A program made the translations under genes and the position numbers. Below the pieces are notes generated by a model. The model saw only the letters and a list, made by a program, of their open reading frames with translations, was not told where the DNA came from and did no database searches. Shown here one piece after another: positions 26,942 through 35,989 of a stretch of DNA of 64,000 nucleotides. How positions within the stretch are numbered: position 1 is the stretch's first letter; each line of letters opens with the position of its first letter. The stretch is from contig JAZUCU010000035.1 in assembly GCA_045639325.1 (NCBI GenBank), forward strand, positions 117,044 through 181,043. Direction: 5' to 3'. The stretch comes from RGIG8244 sp045639325 (GTDB lineage: Bacteria > Verrucomicrobiota > Lentisphaeria > Victivallales > UBA1829).

Positions 26942-27394
26942 ATGGCACAATCATTATCTAACATCTATATTCACATTATTTTTTCTACCTACAATCGTGA
27001 AAAATTTCTGGAGCCATCTTTTAATCCTTCTTTATGGAATTATCTTGCAGTAACTTGTCAATCACTGAAATGTACTCCCATAAAAATCGGCGGAGCAGAA
27101 GATCATGTTCATATTTTATGCGAATTATCCAGAGATGTGACCGTTATGGATCTGATCAAAAAGTTGAAAGCACATTCATCCCGATGGTTGAAATCTGTAT
27201 GCCCAAATATGCCGTATTTTCAATGGCAGAGTGGATATGGCGTATTTTCTATCAATTCTTCAGAAAGAACTTTTGTGATTGATTATATCGACAAGCAGGA
27301 AGAACATCACAAGGCTTGTTCATTCAAAGATGAATTTATGGCTTTTTTGAAGAAATACAATGTCCGCTATGATGAAAAATATTTGTGGAATTGA
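26942..27394 (+). CDS. IS200-like (Y1, REP-associated) tyrosine transposase
   Basis: This 150-residue single-strand DNA transposase belongs to the Y1_Tnp family. IYIHIIFSTYNRE opens the fold, Asp54-His55-Val56-His57 supplies the HUH metal-binding pair, and Tyr115 in FVIDYIDKQEEHH is the expected nucleophile. KLKAHSSRWLK is the usual family block. The start at 26942 has AGGAGG at perfect spacing. No TnpB partner is present. Flanking REP hairpins lie upstream, so it is better called a RAYT than a simple insertion sequence. It appears intact. Confidence 0.9.
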   Translation: MAQSLSNIYIHIIFSTYNREKFLEPSFNPSLWNYLAVTCQSLKCTPIKIGGAEDHVHILCELSRDVTVMDLIKKLKAHSSRWLKSVCPNMPYFQWQSGYGVFSINSSERTFVIDYIDKQEEHHKACSFKDEFMAFLKKYNVRYDEKYLWN

Positions 27395-27408
27395 ATGTCT
27401 GCAGAAAA

Positions 27409-28266
27409 TTATAATTCAATTTTGCTTTGTGCCAATTCGCGGCGGTATTCGATTGGCGTTTGACCGTAATGATGACTGAATTGACGCGTCAAATAGGCGG
27501 AATTTTTATAACCGCATAAATGGGCAATTTCACGGATCGGCAAGCGGGGCATGGATAACATCCCGCTCACTTTTTCCAGACGCGTGTGGATAATGTATTG
27601 CGTCGCCGGGCAATTCAGAAATTTCCGGAATAAACGGCTCAAGGTCCGGGTGCTGATATCACAATGTTCGGCAATCATTTCTTTGGAAAGTGCCGGATCA
27701 TGCAGGTTGTCCCGGATAAAATGCAGGGCATTATTCAATGCTTCCGGATAGGGGTTTTCCTGCTGTTGATCATGTACTTCCTGCAGCATCTGGAGGAATA
27801 ATCCGGAAAGCTTTGCGGTATCCGGCTGATCCTGCCCGAGTATATCATAAATTTCATCCATGATCACTTCTACCTTTTCCGGATTCTTTAACGGCAGCGA
27901 ACCCCGTTCCGTTTTGAAAAAGTGAGAGGTCAACATTTCATGGAATGAATTCGGGTGGATCATGATCACTTTTCGCACATATGCGACTTGTCCGACAACG
28001 GCACTTTTTGTATAATTGTATTTTTTTCTGCTGAATGTAAAACAATGATCTTTTTCCATCATTATGGTTTTACCGTTACTCTGACAGGATATGGCACCGC
28101 CCTGTTTAATCAGACTGTATATGGCAAGATTTCCGGTATTGCCGTGCGCAACAAAGCCCGGTTCCCATGTGGAATGAAAGGCACAATAAAACTGGATCTT
28201 ATCCACATTCGGATCAAACTTTTCCCGGTTGAAACGGATTTCTTCGTGAAACAGATCCTGACTCAT
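27409..28266 (-). CDS. AraC-family transcriptional regulator
   Basis: The C-terminal double HTH is clear (LSKEMIAEHCDISTRTLSRLF and LPIREIAHLCGYKNSAYLTR, ending QTPIEYRRE). The N-terminal 170 residues form a cupin-like sensor. The ATG at 28266 overlaps the stop of the DeoR gene (ATGA) and has AGGGTG upstream, so it is preferred over the start at 28350. Being translationally coupled to a DeoR-type regulator is unusual. Likely target: the aminotransferase operon at 29213 or its own operon (inference). Confidence 0.9.
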   Translation of the reverse strand: MSQDLFHEEIRFNREKFDPNVDKIQFYCAFHSTWEPGFVAHGNTGNLAIYSLIKQGGAISCQSNGKTIMMEKDHCFTFSRKKYNYTKSAVVGQVAYVRKVIMIHPNSFHEMLTSHFFKTERGSLPLKNPEKVEVIMDEIYDILGQDQPDTAKLSGLFLQMLQEVHDQQQENPYPEALNNALHFIRDNLHDPALSKEMIAEHCDISTRTLSRLFRKFLNCPATQYIIHTRLEKVSGMLSMPRLPIREIAHLCGYKNSAYLTRQFSHHYGQTPIEYRRELAQSKIEL

Positions 28267-29030
28267 ATTGCACCCTGACTTTTTCCGGTCAGAAGCAATT
28301 CCATGCCGGATGCTGTTAATTTTTCCTGATCGACATCGGATAACGCGCAATCGGTGACCAATAAATCAATATCCTGCAGCGCGGCGAACCGGGTCAAAGC
28401 CTTTTTGCCGAACTTTGCACTTTCCGTAATGATTGCCACATGTTCCGCAATGTTGATGGATTTCTTTTCCAGATTGGAAAGACTTTTATCGGAGGTGTAA
28501 AAACCGTAATCCGCACTTGCTCCGTCGCACCCGGAAATCAGCCAGTTGACATGATATTCGCTGATATTTTTTTCGGAAATATCGCCCACCAGATCCAGAG
28601 AATTATTCCGCAATTCCCCGCCGAGGAGAATCACTTTACAGCAGGACCGGAACAGAGAGGAGGCAACCGGCAGAGAATTGGTGATGACTGTCATCGGCAG
28701 CACATTATGCCGGGCAATGACTCTTGCAAACGCCAATGCGGTACTGCCGGTACTGATGAAGATGGTTTTGACGGGGAAGATTTTTTGATACAAGGCTTCT
28801 GCAATCGCCAGTTTCTCATCGGTGATTTCATTTTCGTCCCGCTGGGAATCATAACCGGGCGGGTAGGGTGCGGCACCGTTTTTGACCTGAATCAATAATT
28901 TGCGCTTCTCCAATTCCCGCAAATCCCGGCGGATCGTCATCTGCGTGACGCCGAGTTTTTCTGCCGTGTCCGGGATGGTGATCCTGCCATGCTGCAGCAT
29001 ATCCAAAATTTTTTTATGTCTCTGATTCAT
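28263..29030 (-). CDS. DeoR-family transcriptional regulator
   Basis: The N-terminal DeoR HTH (ITIPDTAEKLGVTQMTIRRDL) is followed by the DeoRC sensor, an ISOCOT fold that binds phosphosugars (FISTGSTALAFARVI, VITNSLPVASSLF, LLGGELRNNSLDLVG). The length of 255 residues is standard. It is divergent from the aminotransferase operon, and its promoter abuts the conserved promoter block there. The effector is probably a phosphorylated sugar from that operon (inference). Confidence 0.92.
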   Translation of the reverse strand: MNQRHKKILDMLQHGRITIPDTAEKLGVTQMTIRRDLRELEKRKLLIQVKNGAAPYPPGYDSQRDENEITDEKLAIAEALYQKIFPVKTIFISTGSTALAFARVIARHNVLPMTVITNSLPVASSLFRSCCKVILLGGELRNNSLDLVGDISEKNISEYHVNWLISGCDGASADYGFYTSDKSLSNLEKKSINIAEHVAIITESAKFGKKALTRFAALQDIDLLVTDCALSDVDQEKLTASGMELLLTGKSQGAI

Positions 29031-29051
29031 ATTCTATCTCCGATAGGAGAG

Positions 29052-29079
29052 AATATACATGCGGCATTGGCATTTGCAA
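29052..29079 (-). promoter_or_regulatory. Promoter of the deoR-araC pair
   Basis: Minus strand TTGCAA, 16 bp, TATATT. Its -35 box lies 8 bp from the palindrome at 29087-29103. A CTCC-GATA-GGAG inverted repeat follows the -10 box. Confidence 0.6.
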
Positions 29080-29086
29080 GGGTGAT

Positions 29087-29170
29087 ATGTTATTTTTTAA
29101 CATTATTTTTCGAAAAAATTCGTTTCTGCGGTTGTTTTTTTCTTGCGATTAGAAAATCAGGCTGTATTTT
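29087..29170 (+). promoter_or_regulatory. Promoter and palindrome of the aminotransferase operon (copy of the 17.8 kb block)
   Basis: Palindrome ATGTTATTTTTTAACAT (29087-29103), then -35 TTGCGA (29143-29148), 16 bp, -10 TATTTT (29165-29170), then ACAGTAGAACAACC to about 29184. It matches the minus-strand block at 17836-17928 in order, spacing and most bases. The palindrome also touches the divergent deoR promoter, so one protein could govern both directions. Confidence 0.65.
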
Positions 29171-29212
29171 ACAGTAGAACAACCAATTTTTTTATTATAA
29201 GGAGAAATCATC

Positions 29213-30580
29213 ATGGGCAAGTACAATCCCGCACCGTATCAGCTCGACTTGAGCCGTTATCCCAACATCGTAACTGACACCGTTCCCGGCCCGAAAAGCC
29301 AGGCACTTCATGCCAGAGCGGCAAAATATTATCGCGGCCTTTCCGGTCAGGTCAAACTCTTCCCCGTTGCATTTGAAAAGGGCGAAGGCTGCATGATGCA
29401 GGATGCGGACGGCAATCAGTACATTGACTTTTCCAGCGGTATCTATGTGACAACACTCGGTCATTGCCATCCGAAAATTTCCGAAGCCGTTGCCAAATAT
29501 GCAAAACAGATGATGAACTGCCACGACTTCACCACAGAAATCAAAGTCAAACTGCTGGAAAAAATGGCATCCGTTCTCCCCGGCGACCTGAAATGTTTCC
29601 AGCTGTATGACAGCGGAACGACAGCCGTTGAAGCCGGTCTGCGTACCTGCCGTGCTGCTACCGGTAAAAATGAATTCATCAGCTGCTTTATGGACTTCCA
29701 CGGCAAGAGTGGACACTCCATCGGTCTTGCCCGTATGACCAAGTTCAGCGGCGCATCCCGTCCGGAAGGTTTCCACCTGGTTCCGCGCCCCGATACATAC
29801 CGTCCCTGGTGGACCCGTGCGGATGGCACGCTGGATACCGAACGTTATCTTGAATTTTACGATAAATTCATCAAAGAATCCACCACCGGTCAGGTTGCAG
29901 CCTTTGTTCTGGAACCGATCCAGGGCTGGGGTGGCAGCATTATGCCGCCGGATGACTTCTTCCCGAAACTGCGCAAATTCCTGGATGAACGCGGCATTCT
30001 TCTTTTTGCGGACGAAGTGTTGACCAGTATGGGCAGAACCGGTAAGATTCTCTGCTGCGAACATTGGAATGTTCTCCCGGATATTGTTACATTGGGTAAA
30101 GGCTTTGGTAACGGCTTCCCGGTCACCTGTATGGCTGTCCGTACACCCTATGCGGATGCGGTTGACAAAATCAGTGCCTCCACCAGTTACGGCGGCAACC
30201 CGATGGCTTGCGCTGCGGCATTGGCATGTTTTGAAGTGATCGAAGAAGAAGGTCTGCTGGAACACGCACAGGAATTGGAAGTTCTCTTCAAGAAACGCAT
30301 GGCAGACTGGACAACCAAGTATAAAATTGTTGGTGATACCCGTTGCAAAGGCTGTCTGCTCGGTATCGAACTGGTCAAAGACAAAGCGCTCAAGACTCCG
30401 TTTGATGAAGCCGGTAAGATGGTTTATCAGAAAGCCTTCGGTAAAGGTCTCGCCTGGGTTCCCGCCGGTCACATCCTGCGCATGAGCCCGCCGATCATCA
30501 TGCCGAACGAAGTGGCGATGAAAGGTATGGACATCATCGAAGAAGCCATTGCAGAAACCGAAAAAGAACTGCTGGGCTGA
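29213..30580 (+). CDS. Class III PLP-dependent aminotransferase
   Basis: Fold-type I ornithine/4-aminobutyrate aminotransferase family. Visible are DADGNQYIDFSSGIYVTTLGH, YDSGTTAVEAGLRTCRAATG, the PLP-binding Asp267 in LLFADEVLTSMGRTG and the Schiff-base Lys296 in IVTLGKGFGNGFP. The 455 residues are typical. The enzyme type is clear but the amino donor and acceptor are not. In this setting an amino-sugar or keto-sugar substrate is conceivable. First gene of an operon running to 37353. Confidence 0.88.
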   Translation: MGKYNPAPYQLDLSRYPNIVTDTVPGPKSQALHARAAKYYRGLSGQVKLFPVAFEKGEGCMMQDADGNQYIDFSSGIYVTTLGHCHPKISEAVAKYAKQMMNCHDFTTEIKVKLLEKMASVLPGDLKCFQLYDSGTTAVEAGLRTCRAATGKNEFISCFMDFHGKSGHSIGLARMTKFSGASRPEGFHLVPRPDTYRPWWTRADGTLDTERYLEFYDKFIKESTTGQVAAFVLEPIQGWGGSIMPPDDFFPKLRKFLDERGILLFADEVLTSMGRTGKILCCEHWNVLPDIVTLGKGFGNGFPVTCMAVRTPYADAVDKISASTSYGGNPMACAAALACFEVIEEEGLLEHAQELEVLFKKRMADWTTKYKIVGDTRCKGCLLGIELVKDKALKTPFDEAGKMVYQKAFGKGLAWVPAGHILRMSPPIIMPNEVAMKGMDIIEEAIAETEKELLG

Positions 30581-30609
30581 GCAGCCATACAACCTTTTTA
30601 AGAAACGAT

Positions 30610-30629
30610 GGGAGCGGAATGGCGCTCCC
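30610..30629 (+). promoter_or_regulatory. Intercistronic hairpin
   Basis: GGGAGCG pairs with CGCTCCC around a 6-nt loop, between the aminotransferase and Gfo genes. No clear T-run follows, so it may be a weak terminator or an mRNA-stabilising end that sets different levels for the two parts of the operon. Confidence 0.45.
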
Positions 30630-30659
30630 TGATTTGTACAGCAGAAAGGTACAGAAAAA

Positions 30660-31790
30660 ATGAAAACATATAAAGTCGGTATGCTCGGATTCGGATTCAT
30701 CGGGAAAGTTCATGCGTATGGACACATGAATATCCCGTTGTATTACGATCAGCAGGAATTCAAGAGTCAGATTACCCACATCTGCACATCCCGCAAAGAG
30801 ACGGCAGAAAAAGGCTGTCTCCAGGTCGGAGCTGCCAACGCGGTGACCGATTACCGTGAAATTACGGAAAATCCGGAGATTGATATCGTGGATATCTGCA
30901 CACCCAATAATTTGCATTTTGATGCCTTGATGTCCGCCATCAAGCACAACAAGCACATTTATTGCGATAAGCCTTTGACTGCGACCTATGACGAAGCCAT
31001 GCAGATCAAGGAAGCATTGAAAGATTATAAAGGCATTTCCCAGATGACCTTGCAGAACCGTTTCTTCCCCATTACGCTCCGGGCGAAACAGTTGATCGAA
31101 GAAGGAAAAATCGGTGATATTCTGGAATTCAGAGGTTCCTATCTCCATTCCGGCAGTTCCGACCCGAACGCTCCGCTGAAATGGAAACTTTCCGGTGCAG
31201 CAGGGGGCGGTGTGGTTGCCGACCTGGGCAGTCATATTCTCGACCTCATGCACCATTTGCTTGGGGATTTTGCTGAACTTTCCGCTGTGACCCGGATCGC
31301 TTATCCGGAACGTCCCTCTGCGGATGATCCTTCCAAGATGGTCAAAGTGGATGCAGAAGATAATATGCAGGTGACCGTCCGTCTGCCTTCCGGTGCATAC
31401 GGTGTTATCAGTGCTTCCAAGATTGCGACCGGTGTGGAAGACGAAATCGGTTTTGAAATTTACGGCAGCAAAGGTGCGATCCGCATGGTTCCCATGGATC
31501 TTCACCGGTTGTATTATTACGATTGCTCCGCACCTTCCAAACCCATTGGCGGAGAACGGGGCTGGGTGGCAATCGACTGCGGTCAGCGTTATGACAAGCC
31601 TGCCGGATTTCCGACACCGAAAGCGGTGATCGGCTGGATGCGCGGGCACATGCATTGCCTGTACAACTTCCTGAATTCCGTTCATACCGGAGTTGCCAAC
31701 GGTCCGACATTAGAACAAGGCATTTACATTCAGTATCTGCTTGAAAAAGTCAAAGAATCTGCACAGAACCGTTGCTGGGTCAGTTTATGA
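30660..31790 (+). CDS. Gfo/Idh/MocA-family oxidoreductase
   Basis: The Rossmann domain begins GMLGFGFIGKVHAYG. The usual EKP motif reads YCDKPLTATYDEAM, with Asp in place of Glu. The second domain shows GGGVVADLGSHILDLMHHL. The length of 376 residues is normal. It has AGAAAGG before its start and ends in an ATGA overlap with the transporter gene. Substrate unknown, but neighbours point to sugar breakdown. Confidence 0.9.
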   Translation: MKTYKVGMLGFGFIGKVHAYGHMNIPLYYDQQEFKSQITHICTSRKETAEKGCLQVGAANAVTDYREITENPEIDIVDICTPNNLHFDALMSAIKHNKHIYCDKPLTATYDEAMQIKEALKDYKGISQMTLQNRFFPITLRAKQLIEEGKIGDILEFRGSYLHSGSSDPNAPLKWKLSGAAGGGVVADLGSHILDLMHHLLGDFAELSAVTRIAYPERPSADDPSKMVKVDAEDNMQVTVRLPSGAYGVISASKIATGVEDEIGFEIYGSKGAIRMVPMDLHRLYYYDCSAPSKPIGGERGWVAIDCGQRYDKPAGFPTPKAVIGWMRGHMHCLYNFLNSVHTGVANGPTLEQGIYIQYLLEKVKESAQNRCWVSL

Positions 31791-33031
31791 GTAATACCGC
31801 AAAGCCAATAAACTGGAAACAGAATCTGTTTTTTGTCTGGTTATCCCAGCTGCTTTCCATGGCCGGATTTGCAGCTGTGATGCCATTCATTCCGGTTTAT
31901 TTACGCGTGAAATACGGAATTGAAGATCCCAACGTCCGCGGCGGATATGTTGCGATTTTCAATTTCGCCACCATGCTTTCCTTTGCCATCTTTGCGCCTG
32001 TGTGGGGATGGCTTGCTGATAAATTCGGGCGAAAAATTATGCTGATCCGGTCCGGGCTGGCGGCGGGGATCCTTTTCCCTATGATGGCTTTCGCACCCAA
32101 TGTGTGGAGTCTGATTTTTCTCCGGCTCTTCATCAGTATTTTTTCCGGGACGGTGACGGCTGCCAATACGCTGATTTCCTCCTGCACGCCCGATGACCGG
32201 CAGGGATTTGCGCTCGGGACCTTGAGCACGGCACTCTGGAGCGGCAACATGATTGGTTTTCTCTTCGGCGGTCTTGTTGTCCATTTATTCGGCTACACGG
32301 CAGGATTTCTGTTATGCGGCGGACTTTATCTGATTGGGACATTGCTGGTGGTCTTTTTTGTGCGGGAGAATTTCACGCCTCCGCAGAAAACGACACCGGA
32401 TCCGGCGGTGGAAAAGCCCCGTGGCATCCGGCGTTATCTTCCCGAATTTTCTGCTGTACTGTGGCTGGTGCTGACACTCTTCCTGATGATGGGCTTTGCC
32501 CGTCGTTATGAAGAATTTTATCTGGCATTGCAGGTGGAGCAGATTGCAGGGAAAGAGAAAACGGAATTATATACCGGCTGGATTTGTGCGGTTGCCGCAT
32601 TGGGCGGTATTCTTTCCGGAACCTCAATCGGTTGGCTCATTGATAAATTTTCGCCGAAAAAGGTGGTGCTGCTTGCGCTGCCGGTTTCCTGCATCTTTGT
32701 ATTGGTGCAGGGATTCGCACCCTCTTTGGCTGTCCTGGGCGGCGCACGTTTTATTGCATTCATTTCGTCCAGCAGTCTGGAGCCTGCGATCCTCTCTATT
32801 TTGAGCAAGATCACACCCCGGGAAAAACGGGGGACGGCGTACGGCTGGACGGCAACGTTCCGGTGTCTGGGTATGCTTCTTGCTGCCGGTTCGGGTGGAT
32901 TTCTGGTATATTATGCCGGAGTTCGCAGTGCATTCATTGTAGCGGGACTTGGATTTCTTCTGTTGATTCCCGCAATTATTTTTGTTGATAAACAAATACA
33001 AAAAACAACCCCCGCAAATGCGGGAGAATAG
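31787..33031 (+). CDS. Major facilitator superfamily transporter
   Basis: About twelve membrane segments in two halves are visible, with the loop 2-3 signature GWLADKFGRKIML and its second-half counterpart GWLIDKFSPKKVV. The ATG at 31787 overlaps the stop of the preceding Gfo gene, and the alternative ATG at 31772 lies inside that gene. It is probably the sugar importer of this operon. The last codons form a small hairpin (33011-33024) that covers part of the next ribosome site. Confidence 0.9.
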   Translation: MSNTAKPINWKQNLFFVWLSQLLSMAGFAAVMPFIPVYLRVKYGIEDPNVRGGYVAIFNFATMLSFAIFAPVWGWLADKFGRKIMLIRSGLAAGILFPMMAFAPNVWSLIFLRLFISIFSGTVTAANTLISSCTPDDRQGFALGTLSTALWSGNMIGFLFGGLVVHLFGYTAGFLLCGGLYLIGTLLVVFFVRENFTPPQKTTPDPAVEKPRGIRRYLPEFSAVLWLVLTLFLMMGFARRYEEFYLALQVEQIAGKEKTELYTGWICAVAALGGILSGTSIGWLIDKFSPKKVVLLALPVSCIFVLVQGFAPSLAVLGGARFIAFISSSSLEPAILSILSKITPREKRGTAYGWTATFRCLGMLLAAGSGGFLVYYAGVRSAFIVAGLGFLLLIPAIIFVDKQIQKTTPANAGE

Positions 33032-33032
33032 G

Positions 33033-34502
33033 ATGGTCGATATGTCAAAACTTCTTATCGGATGGAGTGAAGCGGATATTACTCCCGTAACAGACAAAAA
33101 GATCTCACTTGCCGGACAGTATTATGCCCGCTATACCAGAGAAATCCATTCCCGTCTAAAATTCACAGCGGTTGCTTTCAGTTCCGGCGATGAACATTTT
33201 CTGACCGGCAGCATGGATAATGCGGGGATGCAGCAGGCATTCCATAATCTGGTGCAGGATGCGGTTGTTGCGTTGGAACCTGCCATCAAGAAAGAAAATA
33301 TTTTTCTGAATGCGATCCATACACACAGCGGCCCGTCTGCCGCTGTGGTGGTGAACCCCGGCGCCGTTCTCAAGCTGAAAGATGATCCGGAAGTTCTTTC
33401 TGCAAAAGAATACGTCGAGTTCGTTGTTCCCATCATGGCAAAATGTCTTGTTGATGCCTGGAACAACCGGAAAGCCGGCGGGATTGCCCGCGCATTCGGC
33501 AACGCACGAATCGGCCATTGCCGCCGTGCCGTATACAGCACCGGTAAAGCGGAAATGTATGGCGATACTACCCGTCGTGACTTTATCGGTATGGAAGCAG
33601 GGGAAGATTCCGGCGTCGATATGCTTTTCACTTTTGATGAAGCCGGAAAGAAGACCGGTATGCTCCTCAACGTGGCATGTCCCTCTCAGGTTATGGAATC
33701 CACCTACAAAGTCTCTGCTGACTTTGCCGGTGCTACTCGCGAATTGCTGAAAACAGCGTACGGCGATGACTTCCACACCATTTATCAGATCAGCCCCGCC
33801 GGATGTCAGTCTCCCCGTGACTTGGTTCGTCATTACACAACCGAGCCCGACTTCTGGCATGAAGACGGCGTTGTGGAACATGCCAACCGCCTGTTCCATG
33901 CTGTGACGACTGCGGTCCCCGGCGCAATCGATTATGATCCTGTCCTGAAAGTGACGGATATGACTGTTACCCTGCCGCGCCGCCGTGCATCCTACACCGA
34001 TTATGTTGCCGCAAAAGCTGAATTGGCGCGTCTCACTGCGATTCAGCCGGAAGCCGAAGCATTCGAAGATTTCTGCGCAGAAACACACGCCAATGAAAAG
34101 ATTGACGGCCCCGGACCTTATGACAGCAAGCTGCATCATTTTGTCTTGATCAAGAATGAGCAGGCTGTGATCACCCGTTATGAAAATCAGGATGCGGAAC
34201 CGAATCTGACATTCCACATGAATGTGATCCGCCTCGGTGATATTGCCATCGCCAACAATCCTTTTGAATTGTATCTTTACTACGGACAGATCATCAAAGC
34301 CCGGAGCAAAGCCGTCCAGACATTCCTTGTACAGCTCTCTGCCGGTTCCGCGCCTTATCATGCCGGATATCTGCCCAGCCCCGCTGCTGAAATCTACGGC
34401 GGTTACGGCGGACTGATCATCAATGGTCAGGTCGGTTCCGATGGCGGTTACAAACTGTGTGACGATACGGTGGACGCAATCAACAAACTTTTTGAAGACT
34501 AA
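33033..34502 (+). CDS. Neutral/alkaline ceramidase-like protein without signal peptide
   Basis: The N-terminal IGWSEADITPV and the metal-site region NAIHTHSGPSAAVVV match the neutral ceramidase-like alkaline amidase family, and YQISPAGCQSPRDLV fits its middle. True ceramidases are secreted and about 650 residues. This one has 489 residues, no signal peptide and probably lacks the C-terminal domain. In sugar operons of PVC bacteria such proteins are unassigned. ATG at 33033 (GGAG six bases upstream) was chosen, but 33042 is also possible. Confidence 0.75.
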   Translation: MVDMSKLLIGWSEADITPVTDKKISLAGQYYARYTREIHSRLKFTAVAFSSGDEHFLTGSMDNAGMQQAFHNLVQDAVVALEPAIKKENIFLNAIHTHSGPSAAVVVNPGAVLKLKDDPEVLSAKEYVEFVVPIMAKCLVDAWNNRKAGGIARAFGNARIGHCRRAVYSTGKAEMYGDTTRRDFIGMEAGEDSGVDMLFTFDEAGKKTGMLLNVACPSQVMESTYKVSADFAGATRELLKTAYGDDFHTIYQISPAGCQSPRDLVRHYTTEPDFWHEDGVVEHANRLFHAVTTAVPGAIDYDPVLKVTDMTVTLPRRRASYTDYVAAKAELARLTAIQPEAEAFEDFCAETHANEKIDGPGPYDSKLHHFVLIKNEQAVITRYENQDAEPNLTFHMNVIRLGDIAIANNPFELYLYYGQIIKARSKAVQTFLVQLSAGSAPYHAGYLPSPAAEIYGGYGGLIINGQVGSDGGYKLCDDTVDAINKLFED

Positions 34503-34510
34503 GGTTTCTT

Positions 34511-35989
34511 ATGAACTGTTATTTAGGGCTCGATATGGGCACGACCGGCGTAAAAGCCGTTGTGTTTGACTGTAATGGCGTCCCGCTGGGGATCGGCCTT
34601 GCAGAATACACATTGGAAACGCCGAAGCCGGATATTGTTGAACTGGATGCGGAGATTTATTGGGAATCTGCGAAAAATGCGCTTGCGCAGGCAATCGGCA
34701 AAGCAAACGTTGACCCTGCCTGCATTCGTGCACTCTCTGTTACGGGGCAGGCGGAAACTCTGATTATGGTCGATGCCGAAGGCAAGCCGTTGCGGAAGGC
34801 CATTGTCTGGCTGGATAACCGTGCGGCGGATGAAGCCAAAGAGATGGAACAGCATTTTACCATCGACCCGTTGTTTCGTATGTCGGGACAGACGGAAATG
34901 CTTCCCTGCTGGCCGGCGGCGAAGATTCTCTGGTATAAAAAACAGGAACCGGAACTGTTCGCAAAAACGGCAAAATATCTGATGGTGGAAGATTATATCA
35001 TCCATAAACTTTCCGGTATTTTTGCAACGTGCGACGGCTTGATGCCTTCCAGTTTGTATTATGACATCCGCACCGGGAAATATGATCCCGCCGTTCTGGA
35101 ATATCTCGGAATTACGGAAGACCAGCTCCCCGCTCTCAAACATGCGGGGGAAGTCATCGGTGTTTGTACAGAAAACGATTCCATGCTTGCACCGGGAACT
35201 TGTATCGCCGCGGCTCCTATTGACCACGTTTGCGGCAATTTGGGCAGTGGTTGTGCAGAGCGCGGTATGATTTCGGAAACAACCGGGTGTACACTTGCCC
35301 TTTGCGCCGCTTTCCCGTCACTGGTTTATGATGAAGAACGCCGATTGAGTACGTATCTGGGGTTTGCAGAAAATTCCTTTGTTCTGCTGCCCTGGGCACC
35401 GACTGCCGGTATGCTATTGAAACATTTCCGGGATGAATTCACAGCCGGGATGAATTTCAAAGAATTTGATGCGGCGGCGGAATCCGTTGCGCCGGGCAGC
35501 GAAGGTTTGATTCTGCTGCCCCATTGTGCCGGTGCCGTTTCTCCGGTGTGTAATCCGGATGCCCGCGGTGTTGCTTATGGAATCACGTTAGCACACAAGA
35601 AAGGCCACTGGGCGCGTGCGATCATGGAATCCGTGGCATATCTGCTGCGGGATAATGTGGAAGCCCTGCGTTCGTTGGGGGCGGAGATTACGGAAATCCG
35701 TTCTCTCGGCGGCGCATCCAAAAGCCGTCTCTGGCTGCAGATCAAAGCCGATGTGCTGAATCTGCCGGTCACGGTTACGGAATGTGAAGAAGCCACCTCT
35801 CTCGGGGCTGCCATTCTTGCGGCGGTTGCTTGTGGCGATTTCGCAAGCTGTCAGGATGCCGTTCAGCGGATGGTGAAAGTGGCTGATACGGTTTATCCCA
35901 CAGCAAACGCGGCGGACTATGAACCTTATTTCAAGACTTATCAAAAATTAAATACATTACTTATGCCAACATTCGGAGGTAAAATATGA
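34511..35989 (+). CDS. FGGY-family carbohydrate kinase, xylulokinase-like
   Basis: The ATPase fold begins YLGLDMGTTGVKAVVFD. GQAETLIMVDAEGKPLRKAIVWLDNRA is the xylulokinase-type substrate loop, given here only in part: IVWLDNRA. The C-terminal nucleotide site is RSLGGASKSRLWLQ and ATSLGAAILAA. 492 residues is typical. It would phosphorylate the ketose made by the following isomerase (ATGA overlap), so the true substrate may not be xylulose. Confidence 0.85.
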   Translation: MNCYLGLDMGTTGVKAVVFDCNGVPLGIGLAEYTLETPKPDIVELDAEIYWESAKNALAQAIGKANVDPACIRALSVTGQAETLIMVDAEGKPLRKAIVWLDNRAADEAKEMEQHFTIDPLFRMSGQTEMLPCWPAAKILWYKKQEPELFAKTAKYLMVEDYIIHKLSGIFATCDGLMPSSLYYDIRTGKYDPAVLEYLGITEDQLPALKHAGEVIGVCTENDSMLAPGTCIAAAPIDHVCGNLGSGCAERGMISETTGCTLALCAAFPSLVYDEERRLSTYLGFAENSFVLLPWAPTAGMLLKHFRDEFTAGMNFKEFDAAAESVAPGSEGLILLPHCAGAVSPVCNPDARGVAYGITLAHKKGHWARAIMESVAYLLRDNVEALRSLGAEITEIRSLGGASKSRLWLQIKADVLNLPVTVTECEEATSLGAAILAAVACGDFASCQDAVQRMVKVADTVYPTANAADYEPYFKTYQKLNTLLMPTFGGKI

